Part shown: positions 1 through 31,362 of the stretch, piece by piece
How the letters are laid out: each line of letters begins with the position of its first letter
Numbering within the stretch: the stretch's first letter is position 1
Source of the DNA: Dallia pectoralis
Taxonomy: Eukaryota > Chordata > Actinopteri > Esociformes > Umbridae
Length of the DNA stretch: 64,000 bases
Assembly: GCA_029465975.1 (NCBI GenBank)
Contig: CM055728.1
Location: 12,478,041-12,542,040, forward strand
Direction of reading: 5' to 3'
Position numbers and translations under genes: made by a program
Notes under the pieces: model-generated
The model's database searches: none
What the model was told of the DNA's origin: nothing
Seen by the model: only the letters and a program-made list of their open reading frames with translations

Positions 1-380
1 CATTGTTGTGGTCGTGTGTAGTTGTGTGTGGCTGGTTGTAACAGTGTTGTGGTGGTGTGTAGTTGTGTGTGTGTGGTTGTAACAGTGTTGTAACAATGTT
101 CTGGTGTGTAGTTATGTGTGGCTGGTTGTAAGAGTGTTATGGTGGTGTGTAGTTGTGTGAGACTGGTTGTAACGGTGTTCTGGTGTGTAGTTGTGTGGGG
201 CTGATTGTAACAGTGTTCTGGTGTGTAGTTGTGTGAGACTGGTTGTAACGGTGTTCTGGTGTGTAGTTGTGTGGGGCTGGTTGTAACAGTGTTCTGGTGT
301 GTAGTTATGTGGGGCTGGTTGTAACAGTGTTATGGTGGTGTGTAGTTGTGTGGGACTGATTGTAACAGTGTTCTGGTAAC
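1..380. repeat. Minisatellite, unit about 38-40 bp, ending at a splice acceptor
   Basis: About nine imperfect copies of a GT-rich unit built around GTAACAGTGTTCTGGTGTG and a GTGTGGGGCTGGTT half. The array continues past the left edge and its last copy runs into the acceptor (CCATAG) of the kinase exon that begins at 386. It lies in an intron of the srms-like gene. Confidence 0.9.
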
Positions 381-385
381 CATAG

Positions 386-3300
386 AGGGAGCTGTTTGAC
401 ATGGAACCCTGGGAGCATCCTCGGGAGGAATTCAAACTTCAAAGGAAGCTGGGGGAGGGCCACTTTGGAGAGGTGTGGGAGGCCCTGTGGATCAACCAGA
501 AAAGGAAAGTGGCCATCAAGACACTCAAACAAGGTAGGCAACTGCACATAATATTAAAAAAAATCGAAATTGCTTGATAGCATTTCTTGGAAAGGTGTTG
601 CCAAAGAAAACAGCATTCTCAAGACACAGAACAGTAACAACATGGAGCTGTCTTCTAAAAACATATGAAGTAATTTGAACGTAAACTCACAACTTATATG
701 AATATATAGGAAAACAGTATACACAGAAGAGTTTGCTTAAATGTTTGTAGACATTCTATCAGCAAGCAGAGTATTTGAGGCAGGTGAGTTTTATTGTCCT
801 TCACACTTTCTATAGCTGTTGCCCAATAGAGTTACACATGAACAATCTGACTCTTCATGCTTTGTGATGCCATCTACATTCAATTGCCAGGAAATAATAT
901 TGACTTATTTTTTTGTTCATGATTGTTCTGTTTTCTATTTATTTTACAAAGTATTTTAGTATATAAAAGTATTTTTAGTATATATATTGTAGTGTGCGGG
1001 GGGGATCGAACCAGCTCTCTACGGAGCGAATAGCGGCACCACCAGGGTCACTACACTACCCCCAGCAAACGGGAGAGCGTGTCCTCACGCTTCACTTATC
1101 CAAAGTCCCTCACATATACACGCCTCTCCAACAGCCTCGCTGCCAATCCCAGTTCTTTTTTTAATTTTATTTAACCTTTCTTTAACCAGGTAGGCCGATT
1201 GAGAACAAATTCTCATTTACAACGGCGACCTGGCCAAGATAAGGTGAAAAAATGTGCAGAACAACATATAGTTACACAGAATACACAAACACAGGAGTGC
1301 AAATAGCAGTGGGACACAGTAAGGAATACAGCTTCAAGATTAAACAGGATGAGGTATATGAAATACAGTTGAGCAGCATAGATACAGTGATAAATAAATA
1401 TATATATATAAAAAATAAAATTAAAAAATAAATACAATGAGTATCTTAACACGGAATGTAAAAGGATTAAAGTGTGCCTAGCAGGTATACAGAATAAAGT
1501 GTCTCTAGCAGGTTGGTAGATAGAGTGCATGGGAGTAAAGGAAATTAGGTTATGGGAAAGATCAATTGGGCATTATCTGAGCACAAAGAGTGGTTCAACA
1601 GTGTACACAGATATGACAGCAGTACAGGTGCAAATAGGGCATGGCAAAGTGAGAAGGGGGTTGTGGGCCGTTAGCAGGTACAGAGATCTGACAGGTGCTC
1701 AGACAGGAGCCGTTTGAAGGCAGCTGGTGAGATAAGGGTTTCGAGTTTTAGGGATTTTTGTAAATCGTTCCAGTCATTGGCGGCTGCGAACTGGAAGGAT
1801 TGGCGGCCGAATGTTGTGTAGGCTTTCGGGGTCACTAAAGCAATATACCTACTTGAGCGTAGACTGCGGGTGGGTAGCGCAATGGTAACTAGACAACTTA
1901 AGTACAGTGGGACTTTGCCAAGCAGAGACTTGTAAATAAGTTGGTACCAATGCGTTAAACGCCGAGTAGTTAATGACGGCCAGCCGACTAATGCATAAAG
2001 CTTGCAGTGGTGGGTGTTGTAAGGGGCATTTGTAACAAAACGTATGACGCTATGGTAGATCACGTCCAGTTTTTTCAGCAGAGCGTTTGAGGCTGTTCTA
2101 TAGATGACATCGCCAAAGTCGAACATTGGGATGATAGTCATTTTCGCCAAGGCAAGTTTGGCAGCCTGAGTGAAGGAAGCCCTGTTGCGGAAGAGGAAGC
2201 CGATTCTGGATTTAATTTTAGATTTCAGTTTATTAATGTGCGGTTGGAAGGAGAGAGAGCCGTCCAGCAACACACCTAGATATTTATATGTATCAACATA
2301 TTCAAGTTCAGACCCATCCAGCGTAGTGATGTTCGGTAGGCGGGCGGGTGTGGGCAGAGATCGGTTAAACAGCATACACTTAGTTTTACTGGAGTTTAAT
2401 AATAACTTCTAACATCGATGTAATGTTCCGACCGGAACTATAAGTCGAGTCGGACACAACGTCAACAACCACAATTTATTAGCTAACTAGGCTGTTGTTC
2501 TGTCCCAGCTTACGCCACTAAACCATACAGTTATTATACAGGACAGAGAGATCAATGGCCATAAGACACGCCAACGATGATAAGAGAGCGAGCCACTCCT
2601 GTCACCTCCACTTATCCCCCTGAAAACCCTGCGAGATTACACACACAGAACATGGAACTTTAACACATAAACAGGTCCCAGGTCACTACTATATATATGT
2701 ATGTGTTTATTGGCGTTCCATTTAACCTCCCTCTGTCCATTGCCTATGTATTCATTTTAGTCACCCCCGTGTAATTGGTTCTGTTCGGTTCTTCAGAGGA
2801 CACTAAACAGGATGAGTTTGTGAAGGAGGTCCAGGCCCTGAGGAACCTCCACCACCCCAAACTGATCCAGCTGTTGGCCCTGTGTTCCAGAGGAGAACCC
2901 GTCTACATCGTTACTGAACTCATGACCAAGGGAAGCCTCAAGTCCTACCTGAGCAGTAAGTCACACACAAACTGGACCGGTTCAAGAATCAACAGCAATG
3001 TTTCATTGGGCACTGCGCTTGTATATTATAAAGCTCCATATGTATCCTAGCGTAGGCCATTTTTACATTATCAGTTTGCATAATCCGTTTCATAGAGATG
3101 GAATTTAACTGGCATGCTCGAGACATACCAGGTATATTGTAAAGTAAACTTTTGTGAGGATCAATCAAAAATGTGGCGCACGCTACCTCAGAAGGTGGTT
3201 TTCTGAACCATAGACATCTGCAGGTTTACACAACAAAAAAATGTAGCCTCTCGAGCCATCTTCAGCCGGTATCATAATGTCATTAAGCCCATAGATCCAG

Positions 3301-4559
3301 TTGGAATCTGAAACTATTAAGAGCGTAGGATGTACTGAAGTGGCCCTTACCTGTCTGGGTCCTGTGCTGTTCCAGCGCCAGAGGGTCAGACCCTGACCTC
3401 TGCCCATCTCATCTACATGGGTAGCCAGGTGAGCGAGGGGATGGCCTACCTGGAGGACAGACATATCGTGCACAGGGATCTGGCAGCCAGGAACGTATTG
3501 GTGGGAGAGGACCTGGTCTGTAAAGTGGCTGACTTTGGCCTGGCACGAATTATAAGGGTAAGGATAGAATGGATTCACCGGCTGTACATGTGAGATGTGT
3601 GGAGGAGTGAATTATTATTATTATTATTATTATCACCGGCTGTACATGTGAGATGTGTGGAGGAGTGAATTATTATTATTATTATCACCGGCTGTACATG
3701 TGAGATGTGTGGAGGAGTGAATTATTATTATTATTATTATTATTATTATCACCGGCTGTACATGTGAGATGTGTGGAGGAGTGAATTATTATTATTATTA
3801 TCACCGGCTGTACATGTGAGATGTGTGGAGGAGTGAATTATTATTATTATTATTATTATCACCGGCTGTACATGTGAGATGTGTGGAGGAGTGAATTATT
3901 ATTATTATTATTATTATTATCACCGGCTGTACATGTGAGATGTGTGGAGGAGTGAATTATTATTATTATTATTATTATCACCGGCTGTACATGTGAGATG
4001 TGTGGAGGAGTGAATTATTATTATTATTATTATCACCGGCTGTACATGTGAGATGTGTGGAGGAGTGAATTATTATTATTATTATCACCGGCTGTACATG
4101 TGAGATGTGTGGAGGAGTGAATTATTATTATTATTATTATTATCACCGGCTGTACATGTGAGATGTGTGGAGGGAAGATAACTTGTTGTAGGGTTAGGAA
4201 AGTTCCTGTTTAAAAAGCTTTTTATTCTGGTCAACGATTGTATCGATAGGAATGTGAATAAATTGTAAATAAACAGAAATGGTTGATGTCCTGTGTGTAT
4301 GTGTGTGTGCGCATGTGTGTGTATGTGTGTGTGTGCGCGTGTGTGTGTCTCGCTGTGTGTATGCACATGTGTTTGTCTCGCTGTGTGTGTGTGTGTGTGT
4401 AGAGCAGTGTGTACACAGCCAGCAGAACCACTAAGATCCCAGTCAGGTGGACAGCACCTGAGGCTGCCCTTCACCAACGCTTCTCTGTCAAGTCTGACGT
4501 CTGGTCCTTTGGTGTGCTGCTCTATGAGATGATGTCAAGAGGAAAGATGCCATATGATG

Positions 4560-4633
<74 letters not shown>

Positions 4634-5028
4634 ATTCTCTACCCAGTAAAGTATTGTTGATAGTGTCTTCATCAAAAAAGTCAAATGGTAATAATTTTTT
4701 TCAACTGTTATATCTGTTTTTCTTTTTCCCTCAATGTATGTTTCTACCTCCCTCCCTCCCTCCCTGTCCCTCTTCCCCTTCCTCTATCCCTTTCTCCATC
4801 TCTCTCTCACACACACACACACACATAGGGAAGAGCAATAAGGAGGTTCTGGAGCTCCTCACATCTGGGTTCCGTTTGCCGTGTCCTAGTAAATGTCCCC
4901 CCAACATCCATCGCATCATGATGAACTGCTGGAACCACGACCCCTCCCTCCGTCCCTCCTTCCACGCCCTGCACACCCAGCTGGACGGCATCTACGCTAG
5001 GATCTACTTTAAAACCGTCGAGGTGTAG
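386..5028 (+). CDS. srms: SRMS/BRK-family non-receptor tyrosine kinase, kinase-domain exons (5' end outside window)
   Basis: Five coding exons join in frame: 386-533, 2797-2955, 3376-3557, 4403-4559 and 4829-5028 (stop TAG 5026-5028), all with GT-AG borders and matching phases. Together they give about 282 residues covering a whole tyrosine-kinase domain: glycine loop LGEGHFGEV, catalytic lysine in VAIK, HRDLAARN loop, DFG, an activation-loop tyrosine (SSVYTAS), WTAPEA and SDVWSFGVLL. The HRDLAARN form, instead of the HRDLRAAN of classical Src kinases, is typical of the PTK6/SRMS/FRK group. GEPVYIVTELM and the TPEG segment after it recall SRMS most. SH3 and SH2 exons must lie left of the window. 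A tyrosine sits seven residues before the C-terminus (ARIYFKTVEV); whether it is regulatory is unknown. No frame break was seen. The family call is firm; choosing srms over ptk6 or frk is from remembered sequences. Confidence 0.8.
534..1149. other. Intron sequence, mostly unremarkable
   Basis: AT-rich intron of the srms-like gene. The only notable stretch is about 985-1070, whose minus strand carries a tRNA-like B box (GGTTCGATCC) followed by a C run; it may be a SINE head but I could not fold a full tRNA. Confidence 0.5.
1150..2412 (-). mobile_element. Truncated non-LTR retrotransposon (LINE), 3' half
   Basis: The minus strand from 2375 to 1671 is open for 234 codons and encodes the end of a LINE reverse transcriptase and its C-terminal region: YVDTYKYLGVLLDG (thumb-like YLG motif), then a tail with FAAANDWNDLQKSLKLETL, the usual last block of these proteins. 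Below it, 1670-1150 is the 3' UTR, ending in a block next to an A/T-rich tail. The same end block recurs at 18196-18270 and related protein at 5895-6130. I know this LINE type as common in salmonids and pike. It is cut off at 2412, so only the 3' part was inserted. It lies antisense in an intron of the srms-like gene. Confidence 0.85.
2413..2796. other. Intron remainder before kinase exon 2
   Basis: No gene or repeat family was recognised here. A CTTCAG acceptor at 2791-2796 ends it. Confidence 0.5.
3573..4172. repeat. Compound mini/microsatellite, 11 copies
   Basis: Eleven copies of a near-invariant core of about 35 bp (starting CACCGGCTGTACATGTGAG) are separated by (ATT)n runs whose length changes from copy to copy. 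The array starts about 15 bp after the donor of the exon ending at 3557. The cores are almost identical while the ATT runs vary. Confidence 0.95.
4285..4402. repeat. (TG)n microsatellite running to a splice acceptor
   Basis: Interrupted GT repeat that forms the 3' end of an intron; the acceptor of the exon starting at 4403 is TGTAG inside the repeat, with almost no polypyrimidine tract. Confidence 0.85.
4561..4634. repeat. (GT)n microsatellite at a splice donor
   Basis: About 35 GT units; the donor of the exon ending at 4559 (G|GTATGTG) merges into the repeat. Confidence 0.9.
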
Positions 5029-5684
5029 ATCTGTACGGAGAGAGAAGAGCTCACTGCACTGACGGGAGGACCACAAGACAGTGTCTGACCTGCTTATTTT
5101 TTCCCAACAACACTGTAGTCTACTTTGCCAGTTGACATTGTAGTCAATAACCAGACCCAGTTGTTTAGCGACTGACAGATTGCATTATTTCTGTTGGTTG
5201 ACATTGCTGTTGCTTTTAATAGAGGTTATGTGCAATATCAAGGCCCTCCTGGGGTAATGGAGGGATAGGGCGATAAATACGGGCCAGACAGTGTCACAGC
5301 CCAGCCAGGCCCTCGGGGAACAGCATGCCCCCACTGCACACCAGCCAATCAGACAGTCACACGGAGAGTGCCTATTCGTTTACACACTACAGAGACTTAC
5401 GCGGTACACAGTGACCAAGCACCTTGGCCGTTGAGACGAGAGAGTGAGCCATAGACGACAGCTTGTGGAATACACTGTTCTAACAGAGTACTTTTTTGTT
5501 TAACTAATGCAACTTTGGAACTGTCAACGCATGATACACGCGGGATGTACAAAAACACTTTGGGAAATACGAGCCATAACATAACGCTCTTTTAACGTTC
5601 CTCGATTGAGTTTCTGCTATTTTTTGAGAATGTGTCCTCTTACTATGCCATTGGGTATTTAACATCAGGAATTATATAAATAAA
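5029..5684 (+). other. srms: Probable 3' UTR and poly(A) signal of the srms-like gene
   Basis: Non-coding sequence after the stop codon with a canonical AATAAA at 5679-5684, followed by a T/G-rich region (TGTGTGCGTGTG) at 5706-5733 that could serve as the downstream element. Confidence 0.55.
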
Positions 5685-5889
5685 GTATTTTTAGATACCT
5701 GTTTCAATGTGTGCGTGTGCGTGTGTGTGTGTGCATGCCTGTACGTCAGTGAGACACATATGTCAATATACAGATAATATAGGTTGAGGTATATGTAGTT
5801 CAGTTGATCGGCATTCATATGACAACTATATCAAAATTCAAAGGCGTGTCTATATACAGAATGTAAAAAGATTGAAGTGTATCCAGCAG

Positions 5890-6135
5890 GAAGGTCATTT
5901 ATCTGCACAGATTATATGACTGATTATATTTAAACATGCCTGAGCAAATAGAATCAGACAAGTGCAGTGATTAGACAAGTGTTCAGACAGGAGTGGTTTA
6001 AAGGCATTTGGTGCGATGAGGGTTTCAAATTTGAGTGTTTTTTGTAATTTGTTCCAGTCATTGGCGGCTGAAAACTGGAAGGGCCGAATGTTGTCCAGGC
6101 TTTCTGTGTGACTAAGGACATGCTTGAGTGTAGAC
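5890..6135 (-). mobile_element. Fragment of the same LINE family as 1150-2412
   Basis: The minus strand encodes FQFSAANDWNKLQKTLKFET and LLSEHLSNHCTC, close to the C-terminal block of the copy at 1671-2375. It is a short remnant that ends where the next LINE begins. Confidence 0.75.
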
Positions 6136-6194
6136 ATATAATGAGGCCGCTGCTTATTTTGCAGCTGGTCCTGATAGAGTCTCTGCCTCCACAC

Positions 6195-7840
6195 TCAAGC
6201 ACTGAGCTGACCAGCTACCTGCTGTGTTCACTGATATTTTCAATAAATCATTGGAGTCATGCAGCGTCCCAGCCTGCTCCTCCACCATCATCCCAGTTCC
6301 CAAGAAACCAAAGATCACAGGGCAAAATGACTACAGTTGCCCTGACCTCTGTGGTTATAAAGTCCTTTAAGCGCCTGGTACTGTCACACCTCAAGACCAT
6401 CACTGACCCAGTACTACAGAGCCAACAGGTCTGGGGACGACACAATCAACATGGCTCCCCACCTAATTCTCCATCATCTTGACTCCCAGGGAACCTATGC
6501 CAGAATCCTGTTTGTGGATTTCAGCGCTGTTTTCAACACCATAATCCCAGCCCGCCTGCAGGAGAAACTCTCCACTATGGGAATTCCAGTGTCAACATGT
6601 AAATGGATCACAGACTTTTTCTCCAAGAATAGGCAGCATGTGAAGTTGAGGAAACACCTGTCAGACCCTCTGAGCATCAGCACTGGCACCCCTCAAGGTT
6701 ATGTCCTTTCCTCTCTTCTCTTTTCTCTGTATACCAACAACTGCACCTACAGTCACCACTCCACACTCCACACCAACTTCTGAAGTTCGCAGATGACACC
6801 ACCCTAATTCTAATCTCGGATGGGGACGAGAGGGAAATCGACCGGCTGGTGTCCTGGTGCAGTCTCAACAACTTGGAACTCAATGCTCTAAAGACAGTGG
6901 AGATGTGGGTGGACTTTAGGAGAAGCCCAGCTGCCCTTTGTCCCATTGTCCTGGAGGACTTTCACTTCCTTTCACTTCCTGGGCAACGCTGCCCAAGACC
7001 TCAAGTGGAAGCTGAACATCACCTCTCTCAGTAAGAAAGCACAACAAAGACTGCACTGCCTGCGGCAACTCAAAAAGTACAAACTGCCAACGTCCATGAT
7101 GATCAATGCCAACAAAGCCATATTTGAGTCCATCCTGAGCTCCTCCATCACCGCCTGGTATGCTGCAACCACTGTCAAAGACAAAGACAGATTGCAATGC
7201 ATCATCCACTCTGCGTAGCGGACCATTGGTTGTAAGCTGCCGTCCCTCAATGATCTGTTCAAAGTCAGGTCACTGAGGCGGCAGCAAAGATAGAGGCAGA
7301 CCTCTCCTATAAGGGTAACCCACAATTCAGAACTCTCCCCTCTGGCAGACGGCTACCGTCTATCAAGATCAAGAACAGCTTCCTTACCACGGCGATGAGT
7401 CTAAGGTTTAGGCCTCTATCACTGACCTCCTTAGCCCTTAACAATGCTCTTTATTTGCACAACTGTATATATAACTAGATATTACTCTTTTTTGCACAAC
7501 TGTATATATAACTAGATATTGCTCTTTTTTTGCACAACTGTATATATAACTAGATATTGCTCTTTATTTGCACAACTGTATATATAACTAGATATTGCTC
7601 TTTATTTGCACAACTGTATATATAACTAGATATTGCTCTCTTTTTGCACAATTTTATATTTACCCAGTACATATGTCAACTAGGCAGTGTCTCTTGACTG
7701 TTCGTGTTGTGTGATTTGCTCTGTTTTGTGTCTTAAAATGTGTGTTCTAAATGCTGCAGCTAGAGTTCAGGAAAAAATCCATGTGTTGGTAAACAGACTT
7801 TGGAATAAACCTGATTCTGAATCTGATCTGATACTGATTT
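6195..7840 (+). mobile_element. Decayed Rex1/L2-like non-LTR retrotransposon
   Basis: Plus-strand reverse-transcriptase pieces appear in order: ADQLPAVFTDIFN (about 6210), VALTSVVIKSFKRLVLSHLK, LFVDFSAVFNTIIPARLQEK (6510-6560), GTPQGYVLSSLLFSLYTN (6685-6740), the catalytic FADDT box near 6788, WCSLNNLELNALKTVEM, then KKAQQRLHCLRQLKKYKLP and ITAWYAATTV. Stops and frameshifts (for example near 6480, 6780 and 7218) break it. The 3' UTR holds five copies of a 38-bp repeat (7445-7640), and the element ends in TTCTGA-type repeats (about 7815-7840), typical of the L2/CR1 group. It is dead and 5'-truncated. Confidence 0.85.
7445..7650 (+). repeat. Tandem 38-bp repeat, five copies, inside the LINE 3' UTR
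   Basis: Unit contains TTTGCACAACTGTATATATA and ends TAACTAGA; copies differ by single bases. It sits between the decayed LINE coding part and its 3' tail. Confidence 0.9.
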
Positions 7841-8750
7841 TTAAACCTCGACCCTAGGGATCGTGTCGAAGGAACAATGTGTTGTATCTCGTTAATTTCA
7901 CAATGTTTTAACATGTGCAAGGTTACTTATTAGAGTGTGCAAATGTCTAAAACAAGCTTATTAAAAAATGAACACCTTGGATAAAAATGTGTGCCTAAGC
8001 AAGTCTTGAAACAAAATTAGTAAGTAATGTTGATTAAACCGTTGCTGTTTGGCAATATGCTGAGTATCATGAATTGAACCGGCCACGGATAATAACAAAA
8101 TAACAAATACTGTACTCAGTAGGTCACTTCCGAAGTTCCGACCAGACCAAAGGACCATAGTTCTAGTAACAGATGTGTACAGTGAGCACAATAGATGGGG
8201 TGAGGCGAGGATACATCAACCTCCGGGCGCTGCAATCTCAGACAATACAACAGCTCGCCGCACCGTGGCGCTATCCACTGCATTGGTGCTGAATCCAAAT
8301 GTGACCTGCATTACTATTATATCTGCGGCACTGCCCATGGTGCTGAATCCGTTTTGCTACTCCTATGGCCATGTGATTATCTTATAAAGACAGGCTACGT
8401 TCTGAATCTGAAAACGGGCAAAGGGCTCAATCATTTCAGTTATTTTACGGCAATCTGTATTCTGTGAAGGTAAAATAGAAGTATAGATGTAAATATGAAT
8501 CCAAACCAGCCCAAAAAAACAGTTCTAGGTTACTGTACATTAAATCTTTCCTTGTTTTTATTTGTTGTCATTAAGCTTTCTGCAGGATATTTGGGAAGTT
8601 GCTCAATTACCCTGTTAGTTCAAACTACATGGAGATGCATACCTGCTAAATGTCTTTCACTTACGTATTCATAAAACACTCATTGTTAAGTTATTGAAAC
8701 GCTCTCGTGTGGTTATTAGGTTATATAATGTTGTGTGTATACGAGTGGGG
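7841..8750. other. Intergenic, nothing recognised
   Basis: No gene, repeat family or conserved element was identified between the LINE tail and the GC-rich area before iffo2. Confidence 0.5.
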
Positions 8751-8759
8751 AAAGTGTAG

Positions 8760-9350
8760 GAGTGAGGGCGGGGTGTAGCGGCTGGGGGCGGGGCGTAGCG
8801 GCTGAGAAGGTTTTTTTCGTTTGGCTGTAAAATGATATCGGCAACCCGAACAGCTATGGGGCAGAAGAAGCTTGATCTGAGGCTTCTTCTGAAGCATTTG
8901 GCTACCTTGGAAAAGTATTAAAACAATGGAGAAGAAAGAAACGAATGCGAATGATTTAACAAAAAAACAGTAAAGAAAAAAATCTTATCAGCATTGACAG
9001 TGAAGTTGCAAGTTGTAAAAGGTGCGCAGGCTACCAAGCCTATAGCTATTATAGCATATAAGCGTTGTGCATTGAGATCTATTCGTCCTGGAGCATCATG
9101 AAGACGATAACATGGCGTGGTGGCGTTTTTATTTTTGTTGAGTCTACCTTTCCACGCAGTCCAAGATGACACCGTGAAATTGACTCGGGCGCAGGATTGT
9201 AGCCGCATCAGAGCGTTTCAGAGGATCACATCCTCGTGTGGAGGACTGGCCTGTTTTTACGACAGACGTGGGGCGGGGCGTTGCTCACAATTCCACTAGT
9301 ATTCATTTGAAGTGCGGACACTCGGGAACACCGGGAATATTTTAAATGCG
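8760..9350 (+). promoter_or_regulatory. iffo2: Likely promoter/5' UTR region of iffo2 with GC boxes
   Basis: Two close GGGCGGGG-type Sp1 boxes at about 8767-8774 and 8785-8793, inside a direct repeat ending GTAGCGGCTG, and a further GGGGCGGGGCG at 9270-9280, lie upstream of the first iffo2 ATG (9351). No TATA box was seen. A GC-box, TATA-less promoter fits this family; the start site is unknown. Confidence 0.5.
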
Positions 9351-28852
<19,502 letters not shown>

Positions 28853-29300
28853 TAACCATTCACCGACCCTCCAACAGCTGGTTCCTCCACCTACTGACCC
28901 AGAGGAGACGGCGGATACAATGCTGTTTTCCCTTCCTTGTTGTCGATCCTTCGTTTTCTTCAGCAGATTTCCAGTGGATCATTGAGGAGTCCTGTGGACT
29001 CACTGTAAACTATCGGTGCTTCCCTGTTTATTTACCTTACTGACTCACCATTGGTCAGAGTGGTAAACACCCCCTACTCAACACCAGGATCTCCACACAC
29101 TCGACTGGCTGTCTACCTGTAGTCATTTGACTGTGTAATCAGCCCAGTATGTATCCTTACTATGCCCAGGTACAGGAAATCAAACATATTCAGCCCCTGG
29201 TGGTCTGTCAAAGCATTCAGTGGTCTATTCAGAATGAGTGCTCTGCTGGCCAACACCAACAGAGATGTTGTTTCAGCGGTGTTGGAGATGGAACTGCGTT
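28853..29300 (+). other. iffo2: Probable 3' UTR of iffo2
   Basis: Non-coding sequence after the TGA at 28850-28852. No canonical AATAAA was seen before the 27-bp minisatellite that follows, so the transcript end is unknown and may include that array. Confidence 0.4.
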
Positions 29301-29309
29301 AGGGCTGTG

Positions 29310-29985
29310 AAATCTACTGGCAGCATTAGAGCTGTCAAATTCACCAGAATTATTAGAGCTGTCAAATTCACCAGAATTATTAGAGCTGTCAAATTCACCA
29401 GAATTATTAGAGCTGTCAAATTCACCAGAATTATTAGAGCTGTCAAATTCACCAGAATTATTAGAGCTGTCAAATCCATCAGAATTATTAGAGCTGTCAA
29501 ATTCACCAGTATTATTAGAGCTGTCAAATCCAACAGCAGCATTAGAGCTGTCCAATCCATCAGCAGCATTAGAGCTGGCCAATCCACCAGCAGCATTAGA
29601 GCTGTCCAATCCATCAGCAGCATTAGAGCTGGCCAATCCAACAGCAGCATTAGAGCTGTCAAAGACAACAGCAGCATTAGAGCTGTCAAATCCATCAGCA
29701 GCATTAGAGCTGGCCAATCCATCAGCAGCATTAGAGCTGGCCAATCCATCAGCAGCATTAGAGCTGTCCAATCCATCAGCAGCATTAGAGCTGGCCAATC
29801 CAACAGCAGCATTAGAGCTGTCAAAGACAACAGCAGCATTAGAGCTGTCAAATCCATCAGCAGCATTAGAGCTGGCCAATCCATCAGCAGCATTTGAGCT
29901 GTCAAATCCAACAGCAGCATTAGAGCTGTCAAATCCACCAGCAGCAATAGAGCTGTCAAATCCACCAGCAGCTCCAGCATAATGC
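29310..29985. repeat. Minisatellite, 27-bp unit, about 25 copies, two subtypes
   Basis: Proximal copies contain AGAATTATTAGAGCTGTCAA and distal ones CAGCAGCATTAGAGCTGGCC, so the array has two blocks. The 27-bp period keeps frames open and gives nine-residue repeats on both strands (for example DSSNNSGEF on the minus strand), up to about 250 codons. It lies just after iffo2; I see no start context or homology that would support coding. Confidence 0.93.
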
Positions 29986-30680
29986 CAAAGCAGACCTTGC
30001 TATCATCTGCTTGGTTGGCATACATACAAAAAACCCTGTAGCTTTGTTTACAAGATGGAACACTGGAATGTGTGTTATAATCTACACCTCCATTATGTAG
30101 AAAAGATTTTTTACAATTACGTTTGGCCTAATTATTTTATTATATTGTACACTTTCACATTTAGAACATCTAATGTGAGGACTGTGGGACCACAGTCAGC
30201 GGGCCTTAATTCCACGTTCACATTCATCTTCATGGAAGGTAGTAAACTACTCCTTGCTAATGTCACACATGTTGTCACCACTAGTCAGTCAGATGTTAGG
30301 ACAGTTGAGGGAGGACAGTCTTGTGTTGTGAATCGTAGAACCCCCGGTTCGATCTGGGGTAGCCGGACACTAGATCAAAAGGTACTTTTCTAGAACTAGG
30401 ACATCAATAACTACTTTTAGTTAAGGAACCACGTTTAACCACATATCGACTCTCACACAGGTTTGCAGGTACTAAGTAAAACTATTTGGCCGGGTTCACT
30501 GTCTGAGGGAAGTTACTAATTTAGGGCTTAAAGACCAGATAAAGGTCTTAATTAATTAGCGGTGAACACTGGCGAAGTGCTTTAACTTTGTACTTTTTAT
30601 ACCTTAAATGCAGAATCTATTGTGGAAAAAGGGCTCTTTGTTGTTGTTGGAAGGTATCCATTGTGGGGAACATTATCGCT
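29986..30680. other. Intergenic, nothing firm
   Basis: Contains a lone tRNA-like B box (CGGTTCGATC at about 30347) without an A box or cloverleaf. No gene found. Confidence 0.5.
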
Positions 30681-30681
30681 C

Positions 30682-31362
30682 ATTTTTTCATGTACAATGG
30701 TCATGTAGGGTAGGTGTGGCTACAGGGACAATGGTCATGTAGGGTGGGTGTGGCTACAGGGACAATGGTCACAAAGGGTGGGTGTGGCTACAGGGACAAT
30801 GGTCATGTAGGGTGGGTGTGGCTACAGGGACAATGGTCACGAAGGGTGGGTGTGGCTACAGGGACAATGGTCATGTAGGGTGGGTGTGGCTACAGGGACA
30901 ATGGTCATGTAGGGTGGGTGTGGCTACAGGGACAATGGTCACGTAGGGTGGGTGTGGCTACAGGGACAATGGTCATGTAGGATGGGTGTGGCTACAGGGA
31001 CAATGGTCATGTAGGGTGGGAGTGGCTACAGGGACAATGGTCATGTAGTGTGGGAGTGGCTACAGGGACAATGGTCATGTAGGGTGGGTGTGGCTACAGG
31101 GACAATGGTCATGTAGTGTGGGTGTGGCTACGGGACAATGATCACATAGAATGGGTGTGGCTACGGGGCAATGATCACATAGAATGGGTGTGGCTACAGG
31201 GGCAATGGTCACGTAGGATGGGTTTGGCTCCCGAGACAATGGTCACGTAGGATGGGTGTGGCTATGGGGCAATGGTCACGTAGGATGGGTGTGGCTACAG
31301 GGACAATGGTCACGTAGGATGGGTGTGGCTATGGGGCGATGGTCACGTAGGATGGGTGGTCA
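30682..31362. repeat. Minisatellite, 34-bp unit, about 20 copies
   Basis: Unit CAATGGTCATGTAGGGTGGG plus TGTGGCTACAGGGA; copies become more divergent toward the right end, where single-base and short indel variants appear (from about 31130). Confidence 0.94.

Noticed and set aside
985..1070. tRNA gene on the minus strand
   Set aside because: A B-box-like GGTTCGATCC is present, but no convincing A box or cloverleaf; at most a SINE head.
9312..9350. Upstream start of iffo2 at 9312
   Set aside because: The first codon there is GTG; the first in-frame ATG is 9351.
29229..30025. Frames of 216-250 codons with nine-residue repeats
   Set aside because: Produced by the 27-bp minisatellite; open on both strands, no homology or splice partner.
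30340..30365. tRNA-like B box
   Set aside because: Isolated motif without the rest of a tRNA.
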